A stretch of DNA of 17,447 nt from Lachnospiraceae bacterium (lineage in GTDB: Bacteria > Bacillota > Clostridia > Lachnospirales > Lachnospiraceae): positions 1-17,447 of the forward strand of contig JAILIO010000175.1 in assembly GCA_024695225.1 (NCBI GenBank), given 5' to 3'. Made by a program: the position numbers and the translations under genes. Below, piece by piece: positions 7,000 through 13,774 of this stretch. A model generated the notes under the pieces. That model was not told the DNA's origin and searched no databases. It was given only the letters and a program-made list of their open reading frames with translations. Position 1 is the first letter of the stretch, and the number at the start of each line of letters is the position of its first letter.

Positions 7000-7926
7000 T
7001 CAGCTTCTGAGTCCTCTCAGCCTGTCCCTGACAGACAGTATCATCTCTTCCCCGGAATACCTGAGCTTTTCAAACACGCCGGGTTCCCTGTACATGAGAT
7101 AGCTGTATTCATCAATATGCTCCCTGAGGTACCGGGGATAGGTCTCGTCCACAGGCACAACTTTGAGATCCGCCTTTCTCCCGAACATATCCTCCTTCTG
7201 CCTGATCCTGCGGGAGGCTTCAAAAAGGGATCTCCTGGTGTTGTACTCCTGGTGGGCTGCGCTCTTTATCTTGTACTTAAGTCTCTCTTCCACGGACTCT
7301 TTCCCGGTGCCGCCCATGTATGAAAAATGCCATCCTCCGTTGTCCACCCTCACCCCCACAGACCTGCTGTCTGCGTCCCTCAGGCTCTCGGTGGTGCGGT
7401 CTTTAAGCATGCTGTACCTGCAGATCTTGGTCCCCAGCCATTTTCTCTGCCCCTCCGGAACATCGTCAAACTCTCCGGTCACGGACAGGTTGTTTCCGGA
7501 CACATCCTCCAGGTTCAGATAGCAGTAGAAAAGCCTCTGGGCAGGCATGTAGATCCGGCCGTCCTCCACAGAAGGGAGAAGTTTTTTAAGCATCTCGGGG
7601 TCCGGTATCTCATCAGCGTCGCTGAAGATGACAGTGTCATCCGGGGAACAGTTCACAAGCCCCCTTGCCACGGCGCATTTCTGGTGGTGATCCCTGCCGA
7701 AGGCGTCGGTGTCCATGGGGGTGTCGTCCACCACCACATGGATGATCCTGTCCTGAAACTCCCTGAACAGGTCCTTATTTTCCTTGTAAAATAAAGGCTT
7801 GCTGTCGCCTGAAAAGGTGACCGTGGCCTCGGATATCACAAAGAAATCCGCGATATCCTTCATTATGTTCATTCTCAGTTTCAATATGTCCAGTTCGTTG
7901 AAAAACTGGAAACAGTCGTAGATCAT
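7000..7926 (-). CDS. GT17 family glycosyltransferase (GlcNAc-transferase-like)
   Basis: A 308-residue protein starting MIYDCFQFFNELDILKLRMN at the ATG at 7926, the classic opening of the GT17 family (beta-1,4-N-acetylglucosaminyltransferase, MGAT3-like). GGTGA is a suitable ribosome binding site, and the upstream stop lies four bases away. Other landmarks are FFVISEATVTFSG (28-40), the metal-binding FSDADEIPD (101-109) and NGGWHFSYMGG in the second half. The frame continues 35 codons upstream, but those codons fall inside the DUF5672 gene and lack family features. Known eukaryotic GT17 enzymes add bisecting GlcNAc; for bacterial members the acceptor is unknown. It follows the DUF5672 gene closely, so the two may act in sequence. 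Confidence 0.9.
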   Translation of the reverse strand: MIYDCFQFFNELDILKLRMNIMKDIADFFVISEATVTFSGDSKPLFYKENKDLFREFQDRIIHVVVDDTPMDTDAFGRDHHQKCAVARGLVNCSPDDTVIFSDADEIPDPEMLKKLLPSVEDGRIYMPAQRLFYCYLNLEDVSGNNLSVTGEFDDVPEGQRKWLGTKICRYSMLKDRTTESLRDADSRSVGVRVDNGGWHFSYMGGTGKESVEERLKYKIKSAAHQEYNTRRSLFEASRRIRQKEDMFGRKADLKVVPVDETYPRYLREHIDEYSYLMYREPGVFEKLRYSGEEMILSVRDRLRGLRS

Positions 7927-7930
7927 GCCG

Positions 7931-8617
7931 TCACCTGTCAAATCTGGGATAGGCTGCGTTTGGGCCGTCCCACTTGTGGAATACAAAGGGCTCCACCCCC
8001 TCATGCTCGGGGAGTTCCCTCTCCCTGCCAAACCGGGCAGCCACCTCCAGAGGGGCGTAGCTCATGCCCGCTCTCAGGAAGAGATGCCGGTTCTTGCAGC
8101 AGATGAACCCGTCTTCATTGAAGAATCCGTGATCGGCTTCAAAGGGGATCTTCGCCTTCTCCGGCAGCTCCATAAGGCGCTTGGACCTGATGGATACGCT
8201 GTTCCCCACCCTGCAGATATGCCCGTTCACATCCCTGTAGGAGAAATCATCCGTGGGAAGTGGGAAGGGGGAACCGATATAATCATACTTCAGGAACTCA
8301 TCGTCCCAGCTCCCCGGGTTCACAACAAAGCCGTCGTAATGCACCAGCAGCATGAACTTCGTATTGATATACGCTCCGATCTCATAGATCATGGCGTGGT
8401 TAAAGCTGTCTATGTCCTTCAGTTTGTGGATATGCTTGTAGTGTATTCCCCTGGGGAGCAGAAAGGGTCTCCTGTGGGTTATCAGGAGCACATCCCCGAA
8501 CTCTATCTCTCTCATACTGTACAGGAGAGCCATTATGGTGGGACCTGTCTTCACGCTGGTGACCGCTGTGAGAGTCACATCCGGGAGGTACAGTTTCCCG
8601 TTCCTGTATTCAGCCAT
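7931..8617 (-). CDS. DUF5672 family protein, putative glycosyltransferase
   Basis: A 228-residue protein matching the DUF5672 pattern: LPDVTLTAVTSVKTGPTIMAL (11-31, conserved VTL opening), FMLLVHYDGFVVNPGSWDDE (88-107), KYDYIGSPF (110-118), VGNSVSIRSKRLME (137-150), NEDGFIC (167-173) and the C-terminal PFVFHKW (210-216). The family is found in surface glycan clusters and is thought to have a GT-A-like fold. The pattern HYDGF followed by an Asp-rich turn would fit a nucleotide-sugar site, but no reaction is established to my knowledge. The ATG at 8617 has an ideal ribosome binding site (GGAGG, six-base spacing). It lies between the 31-nt repeat array and the GT17 gene. Confidence 0.85.
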   Translation of the reverse strand: MAEYRNGKLYLPDVTLTAVTSVKTGPTIMALLYSMREIEFGDVLLITHRRPFLLPRGIHYKHIHKLKDIDSFNHAMIYEIGAYINTKFMLLVHYDGFVVNPGSWDDEFLKYDYIGSPFPLPTDDFSYRDVNGHICRVGNSVSIRSKRLMELPEKAKIPFEADHGFFNEDGFICCKNRHLFLRAGMSYAPLEVAARFGRERELPEHEGVEPFVFHKWDGPNAAYPRFDR

Positions 8618-8659
8618 TTATATCCTCCGATCCTTCCGGGTCTCTGTCTGCGGGACCCG

Positions 8660-8814
8660 GGATTTTCCACGGGTTCGCACTTACTCAAGGTTTATATCCA
8701 CGGATCTGCATTTACCCGGCAAACGTATCCACGGGCATGCATTCCTTCTGTGAACGTATCCACGGGCATACATCCGTTAAATGAACATACCCCCAGGCTT
8801 CGCACTTATTTGCA
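8660..8814. repeat. Degenerate 31-nt tandem repeat array, five copies
   Basis: This fills most of the 202-base gap between the ABC gene stop and the DUF5672 start. The core CCACGG (or its variant) recurs at 8667, 8698, 8729, 8760 and 8791, an exact 31-base period. Copies three and four share TATCCACGGGCATGCAT-like cores with one change, while the outer copies are more worn. Copies start at 8660, 8691, 8722, 8753 and 8784, and a very degraded copy may precede them. There are no unique spacers, so it is not a CRISPR array. No promoter or terminator is evident in it. Confidence 0.85.
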
Positions 8815-8819
8815 TATGT

Positions 8820-10595
8820 TCAGGCGTCCTCGTACTCCTCTGTCCCGGGTATCCTCTTCTGCAGGACGAAGGATCCCCCTTCCACCCGGTACACCTTGTC
8901 GCAGTTCGCGATGGTTGAGAGCCTGTGAGCCACTATTATCAGGGTCTTTCTGCCATGCAGCCGCTCGATGGCGTCCATTATGGCGTTTTCTGTGTCATTA
9001 TCAAGGGAGGAGGTTGCCTCGTCGAAGATCATGATCTCAGGGTCGTTGTAGAGGGCCCTGGCTATTCCGATCCTCTGCCTCTGGCCTCCGGATATCCTGA
9101 CTCCCCTCTCACCTATGCCTGTGTCCAGACCCTCCGGCAGGCTTTTTACATATTCATCCAGCTGGGCTTCTTTGAGCGCTGCCCACACCCGGTCATCGTC
9201 TATGGCGGAAGGATCAGTTCCGAAAGCCACGTTTGCCCTGATGGTGTCGTCGAGCATAAACATCATCTGGGGCACATAGCCTATGATGTCGTACCAGCCG
9301 GGAAGGTTTTCCTTTATGTCTTTCCCGTCAGCCCTCACAGCCCCTGCCCTGGGGAGCAGCAGTCCCAGAAGCACGTCGACGGCTGTTGATTTGCCGGCTC
9401 CGGAAGGCCCGATGATACCAACAGACCTGCCTTTTTCTATGACCAGACAGGCGTCCTCAAATATATCCTTCTCCGTGTTTGGATAGCGGTAGCTCACCTT
9501 GTCCAGGGTTATGCTGTCGCCAAATACCACCGGGGTGATCTCGGGATCCGTATCCCCGTAGAGACTGTCGGTGTCAGTCTCATGGGTATGCTTTATGATC
9601 CCTCCCACCGAATCCAGGCAGGGTGAGAAATAAGCGATGTTGTTGACAGCCTGGGTTATACGGTTTGCGGAGGGCATGATCCGGGTGGCAATGTAAGCCA
9701 GCACCACGATCTGTCCTATCATCCCCTGGAGGTTCCCGCCTAGAGCCAGAAACACTCCCACGATCCCCAGTATCCCGCACATGACCACGGTCTCTATGGA
9801 CAGCCTGGGCACATTTCCCATGGCGTTCTGATCTATCTGTATATCTTTGAGGTGCTCCGCGGATCTCTCATACTGCCTTACAAAATAGCCTTCCTTGTTC
9901 AGGACCTTGGTCTCCTTCATGCCGTTCATGGCTTCCATGAGCCACTTGGTCACCAGGGCAGAATGCTCCTGACCTTCGTGGCCGTACCTCTGGAGCACCG
10001 GAGCGCAGAATTTTTTATTTATCATAAAGATGATCCCTATGATGAGGGTCATGGCCAGAGTCATTCCGAAATTGATCACCAGGGACAGGATGAAAAGCGC
10101 CGTAAAGATGATCAGTTCCGTAAAGAGCTGCAGCATGGTGAGTATCAGATTGTACACACCGTTCACGTCGGACACTATATGCCTCATGATCACGGGGGTG
10201 TTGGCGTCCAGATAGAATTCGTAAGGCTTTCTCACATAATCCCTGAAGACCCCGGCCGCATCCCTGAACTGCCCGTTGTAGACGAAGGTATACTGGGTGC
10301 GGTACATGATGTAGAGATATATGTTTTTGACCAGATAAACGATAATGAGTGCCACCACGATCAGGATCAGAAACTGGGTCACATCCTTCATCCCAAGGGC
10401 GTCATACACCTTCCTGAAACTCCTGTGGGAAAGGGCCGTGTCCGGATCCATGGCGATCTCTATAAAAGGCAGGATCAGGCTGGTGCCCATGGTCTCCAAA
10501 AGAGCGCCAATGAGCATCATGACAAAGAGACCCGCCATCTGCCTCTTCTGCTTTCCCGTCAATATCCCAAATATCCTTGTGACCAGTTTTTTCAG
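8820..10595 (-). CDS. ABC exporter, permease fused to ATPase, PglK/MsbA-like flippase
   Basis: A half-transporter of 591 residues if it starts at the CTG at 10595. The membrane domain covers about 1-330 with the PglK-like opening GALLETMGTSLILPFIEIAM (30-49). The ATPase domain follows with Walker A GPSGAGKST (396-404), the Q-loop in GYVPQMMFMLDDT, signature ISGGQRQR (501-508), Walker B IMIFDE (521-526) and the switch His557 in VAHRLS. Homologues flip lipid-linked oligosaccharides across the membrane. Initiation: the first standard in-frame start is TTG at 10562, but the 11 preceding codons (KKLVTRIFGIL) look like a normal exporter N-terminus, and CTG at 10595 has GAGG seven bases upstream. 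The gene sits between the 19-nt and 31-nt arrays. Confidence 0.95.
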   Translation of the reverse strand: MKKLVTRIFGILTGKQKRQMAGLFVMMLIGALLETMGTSLILPFIEIAMDPDTALSHRSFRKVYDALGMKDVTQFLILIVVALIIVYLVKNIYLYIMYRTQYTFVYNGQFRDAAGVFRDYVRKPYEFYLDANTPVIMRHIVSDVNGVYNLILTMLQLFTELIIFTALFILSLVINFGMTLAMTLIIGIIFMINKKFCAPVLQRYGHEGQEHSALVTKWLMEAMNGMKETKVLNKEGYFVRQYERSAEHLKDIQIDQNAMGNVPRLSIETVVMCGILGIVGVFLALGGNLQGMIGQIVVLAYIATRIMPSANRITQAVNNIAYFSPCLDSVGGIIKHTHETDTDSLYGDTDPEITPVVFGDSITLDKVSYRYPNTEKDIFEDACLVIEKGRSVGIIGPSGAGKSTAVDVLLGLLLPRAGAVRADGKDIKENLPGWYDIIGYVPQMMFMLDDTIRANVAFGTDPSAIDDDRVWAALKEAQLDEYVKSLPEGLDTGIGERGVRISGGQRQRIGIARALYNDPEIMIFDEATSSLDNDTENAIMDAIERLHGRKTLIIVAHRLSTIANCDKVYRVEGGSFVLQKRIPGTEEYEDA

Positions 10596-10606
10596 AACTA
10601 TTCCTC
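10593..10606 (-). promoter_or_regulatory. Ribosome binding site and probable CTG start of the ABC gene
   Basis: On the minus strand GAGG (10606-10603), seven bases, then CTG (10595-10593) opens the ABC frame, which has an in-frame TGA overlapping the GAGG. No ATG or GTG lies between that TGA and residue 20. The alternative TTG at 10562 has only AAGGA at an 11-base distance. The short open frame running through the 19-nt repeats ends with TAG two bases before this CTG. Confidence 0.55.
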
Positions 10607-10692
10607 ACTCTCCGGACTGTATGAAAACGCAGTCATCTGTTTTCGTAATGGATATCCATCCGCCTGATACACCCGGCATCCGGTGTTGTCGC

Positions 10693-10806
10693 GCATATCC
10701 CCGGATTTCCCGCATTTCCCCGGATTTCCCGCATATCCCCGGGTTTCGCGCATATCCCCGGATTTCCCGCATATACCCGGGTTTCCCGCATATCCCCGGG
10801 TTTCCC
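10693..10806. repeat. 19-nt tandem repeat array, six near-identical copies
   Basis: Six units of the plus-strand form GCATATCCCCGGATTTCCC begin at 10693, 10712, 10731, 10750, 10769 and 10788, an exact 19-base period. Each copy differs from this form at no more than two positions, mostly an A/G change after CCCCGG. A seventh GCAT at 10807 runs into the stop codon of the GT2-SGNH gene at 10810. The array lies in the 214-base gap between that gene and the ABC gene. The unit has no stop codon in any frame on either strand, so the open frames through it (for example minus 10813-10598) are not evidence of a gene. Confidence 0.93.
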
Positions 10807-10809
10807 GCA

Positions 10810-12894
10810 TCACTTCGGGGTGTATTCCCCGGCTTCGATCTTCCTCTCTATCTCTGCCCTGACTTTGGGCATGACCTCCGTGTAATCCGCATAGGCCCTG
10901 TCCCAGGAGGCATAGGCACTGTCCCCCCTGTGGTCCGTAAGCCCCTGCTCCCCGAGCAGCTTCCCGAAATACCGGGTGACCTTCTCTGCTCCCAGGGCAT
11001 TCACATGGGTACCGTAATCCGCCATATCCCTTTGGGGGTCGATGCCGATCTCGTCCATGTGGTCGTTCAGATCCGTGAACTCATAACCCTGCTCCTCTAT
11101 TATCGAAGACATATAATTATACATCATTTTATGCTCTTCGTCTTCGAGATAGGGGGATACCACAAATAAAGCCCTGTAGCCCCCGCTCTTCAGGAATTCA
11201 AGAGTCTCCCGGAGATACGCTTCCTGCTCTTTTGGCATGGGGCTCTCCTCCGTCACCCGGGAGCAGTCCTGCAGTTCGCAGGGGCCCACCCCCTCCTTGA
11301 AGGAATATCCCTTTGTGGGAGACAGGGCTGAATACCTCCAGTTCCTCCACTCATAGGGCATAAGCAGAAGCCCGTAATTCCCGTGGTACTTGAAGATATC
11401 CAGATACCAGGACAGGGGATCATCCATCACAGCCTCCGGATTCTCGATCTCCGAGGTCAGCGCCTTCACCGCCCTTATCCTGTTCACGGAATACTTCATA
11501 TTGTCTGTCACGTTCCGGGTGTATGCCATGTTTGAAGTCATATCCCAGTCCCTGCCGGAATACATCCTCATCTCGTAGATGAACAGCGGATCCTTCTGGT
11601 ATTTGAGCACTTCCTTTGTGAGCCAGATCCCCGCAGCAGGTCTCTGCATATCCGTGGACACCGGGTACACGGCGTATCCGTGCTCCCCGTAAATAAGGGG
11701 CGTTGCGTAGAAGGGATACACGCTGGAGGACCCGAAGATCACGCCGTCAAGGGAATCTCTCCTCTCCGCGTAAAACCCGGACATCCGGTCTTTATTTTCG
11801 CCGTTGGTCCTGAGTATGTAGGAAAGGGTGGTCAGCAGAAACAGGAAGATACAGATAAAGATGACCGGCAGAAAAATCCTCTTAAGCCCCCGCCTCAGGG
11901 GCAGCACAAATTTCCTGTAGAGCCTGTCTGTCCGATAGTACCTGTCAGGGTCTTTTAAAAATAATGACATCCTGGCCCGGTCACCCTTCTTTACATTTTC
12001 TGCGGAAAAGAGTTCCAGGATATGGTCCCTCTGACTCTCCATGTCGGAATAGATCATGTCCGCATATTTTCTCTGCCCGGCGTCGAAGAACTCCTGGCAG
12101 TAAAACATCTCGCGCCTTGCAAGGGCTCTCTCGGAGTCCAGGGAAAGGGCATCAAGTCCTGCGGCCCTGAGCATCTCTGTCTGCTGCTTCCAGAAGGGGA
12201 TCTCATCTCTCACCCTGCGCTCCCCTGCCTTTTCATTCATGATGCTTCCGGCCCGGAGAGTGTCGTAATCGTACAGATAAATGTCCACATAGGAAACCGA
12301 TTTGCACCTTATGAAAGCCTCTGTGGTGTACAGGATATCTTCAGAATTCTTCCCCTGCACAAAAGTCATGTCCTTCACAAGGGATGCGAGGAAGAGCTTG
12401 CTCCAGACGGAATTGTAAATGACCGCTCCCCTGCCGTTTATGTAGGAATCCAGGGCTTCCTCCCTGGTCAGCGTCCTTATTTCCCCTGTGGGGTCCGGGA
12501 GATCTGTCACAGTGCCTTCACTTACGCTGTATCTGCAGACTGCGATCTCTGAACCCGACTCCTCACAGGCCCGGGCCATGGTCTCAAACATCCCGGGTTT
12601 AGCCCTGTCGTCTCCGTCCAGGAAACCGATGTACCTGCCACGGGCGACCTTAAGACCTGAATTCCTGGCGCCGGACAGTCCTGCGTTTTCCTGGTGGATC
12701 ACCACAGCCCTGGGGTCAGTCTCCGCGTAACGGTCACATATGGCGCCGGTGCCATCGGTGGACCCGTCGTCCACTATTATGATCTGCAGATCCTTGAGGG
12801 ACTGGGCCTTCAGGGAATCCAGGGCCTGCTGTATATATGATTCTATGTTGTAGGCAGCGACGATCACGCTGACTAAGGGTTCAGATCCTGCCAA
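10810..12894 (-). CDS. GT2 glycosyltransferase fused via one membrane segment to an SGNH/DltD-like domain
   Basis: A 694-residue two-part protein. Residues 1-330 are a GT2 enzyme: PLVSVIVAAYN (6-16), VDDGSTDGT (41-49), NAGLSGARNSG (70-80), FLDGDD (91-96) and NSEDILYTTEAF (183-194). One membrane segment spans 341-362, preceded by the basic stretch RRGLKR, which places the N-terminus inside and the C-terminus outside. Residues 380-650 resemble SGNH/DltD-like esterases or acyltransferases: DGVIFGSSSVY (383-393) would hold the nucleophile serine, and DYGTHVNALGAEKV (626-639) the Asp-x-x-His pair. The TTG start at 12894 has GGGGAG six bases upstream and overlaps the previous gene by 14 bases. The GT2 half is certain; the esterase assignment is a motif-based inference, and the cargo of the second domain is unknown. 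Confidence 0.88.
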   Translation of the reverse strand: MAGSEPLVSVIVAAYNIESYIQQALDSLKAQSLKDLQIIIVDDGSTDGTGAICDRYAETDPRAVVIHQENAGLSGARNSGLKVARGRYIGFLDGDDRAKPGMFETMARACEESGSEIAVCRYSVSEGTVTDLPDPTGEIRTLTREEALDSYINGRGAVIYNSVWSKLFLASLVKDMTFVQGKNSEDILYTTEAFIRCKSVSYVDIYLYDYDTLRAGSIMNEKAGERRVRDEIPFWKQQTEMLRAAGLDALSLDSERALARREMFYCQEFFDAGQRKYADMIYSDMESQRDHILELFSAENVKKGDRARMSLFLKDPDRYYRTDRLYRKFVLPLRRGLKRIFLPVIFICIFLFLLTTLSYILRTNGENKDRMSGFYAERRDSLDGVIFGSSSVYPFYATPLIYGEHGYAVYPVSTDMQRPAAGIWLTKEVLKYQKDPLFIYEMRMYSGRDWDMTSNMAYTRNVTDNMKYSVNRIRAVKALTSEIENPEAVMDDPLSWYLDIFKYHGNYGLLLMPYEWRNWRYSALSPTKGYSFKEGVGPCELQDCSRVTEESPMPKEQEAYLRETLEFLKSGGYRALFVVSPYLEDEEHKMMYNYMSSIIEEQGYEFTDLNDHMDEIGIDPQRDMADYGTHVNALGAEKVTRYFGKLLGEQGLTDHRGDSAYASWDRAYADYTEVMPKVRAEIERKIEAGEYTPK

Positions 12895-13774
12895 GTATTT
12901 CTCCCCTTCCGTCTATCCTGATCATATCGTCTGTCAGGATATCGGCGCATTTGCCGTTATTCAGCCATTTTGCAGGGGCAATGACCTCCCCGTCCCTGAT
13001 CTTCCTGAGCCACCAGCCCCACCAGCTGAAGGTGGAGTTTGCGATTATGTGATGCCTGCAGCGGCTTATCAGATACATATCCTGGTAGCCGGTATAGGCC
13101 TCGGAGCATGTGACAGGCACCACCTTCATGTCGCTGTGCTCCTCCACAAAAAAGTCCGCCCAGTGCACGTCGTCGGTAAACAGGTAGAACACACATCCGG
13201 GATGATGCTCCTGCATATACTTCATGGCAGTCCGGTAATAATCCTCCGTGCATATCCCGCCGTAAACCCGGTCAGCCTTCAGATAGTCTCCACGTCTTAC
13301 GTGGATGCACACCGGCTCCTCCGATTCCTCTGCGATCCTGCGCTTCATATCCTTTGTGGCATCGGAGAAGAGCATGGGATCGAAGCGGAAGGCGCTCATG
13401 ACATCATCACGTATATCCGCAAAATATTTTTCCGACTGGAAATTCCCCACCAGATAGGCATCCCGCACATCCAGGATCTCCGGGTCAAAGCACCCGTCCT
13501 TCTCCACATACTCAAGGCTCTGCCTCCCGGTGAAACGGCGCTTTATCCTGCTGCCCATGTCCATGTGGGAATCGGTTATATCCCGGATCTCTTCCTCGGA
13601 GGCTCTGGGATATGTTATGCCGAAGACCGCAAGCTGTATGGGTCTGGCATTGTCCAGTTTGTATGTGGTCACATCGTCAAATTTGACCAACCGTCCCATC
13701 TTTTTCAGTTTCAGGTAAAGGGCGTATTGGAACATCTGATTTCCAAGCCCGCCTGACATCTGTATTATTATCAA
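12881..13774 (-). CDS. GT11 family alpha-1,2-fucosyltransferase-like glycosyltransferase
   Basis: A 297-residue protein with every GT11 landmark: GGLGNQMFQYA (8-18), YLVGNFQSEKYF (107-118), CIHVRRGDYL (156-165), FYLFTDD (196-202) and IIANSTFSWWGWWL (243-256). Family members transfer fucose from GDP-fucose in alpha-1,2 linkage, or closely related sugars, in the cytoplasm. The start is a TTG at 13774 overlapping the upstream stop (TTGA); the conserved MIIIQMSGGLGN opening supports it over the ATG at residue 6. The 3' end overlaps the GT2-SGNH gene. GT11 enzymes are common in gut bacteria that display fucosylated, host-like glycans, so such a structure is possible here. Confidence 0.95.
   Translation of the reverse strand: MIIIQMSGGLGNQMFQYALYLKLKKMGRLVKFDDVTTYKLDNARPIQLAVFGITYPRASEEEIRDITDSHMDMGSRIKRRFTGRQSLEYVEKDGCFDPEILDVRDAYLVGNFQSEKYFADIRDDVMSAFRFDPMLFSDATKDMKRRIAEESEEPVCIHVRRGDYLKADRVYGGICTEDYYRTAMKYMQEHHPGCVFYLFTDDVHWADFFVEEHSDMKVVPVTCSEAYTGYQDMYLISRCRHHIIANSTFSWWGWWLRKIRDGEVIAPAKWLNNGKCADILTDDMIRIDGRGEILGRI

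Noticed and set aside
7927..8031. N-terminal extension of the GT17 protein to 8031
   Set aside because: Those codons lie inside the DUF5672 gene in another frame, and the conserved family start MIYDCFQFF with its own ribosome binding site is at 7926.
8660..8814. CRISPR array
   Set aside because: Repeats are directly abutting with no unique spacers, and no cas genes are present. The same holds for the 19-nt array.
7925..9034. Long plus-strand open frame opposite the DUF5672 and ABC genes
   Set aside because: It is antisense to well-supported genes, has low-complexity composition and no recognisable motifs. Other long plus-strand frames, such as 2515-3408, 10345-11169 and 14537-15244, are rejected for the same reason.
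10598..10813. 71-codon minus-strand frame running through the 19-nt repeats, as a protein-coding gene
   Set aside because: The repeat unit has no stop in any frame on either strand, so an open frame here is expected by composition. No family features. Kept only as a possible coupling frame.
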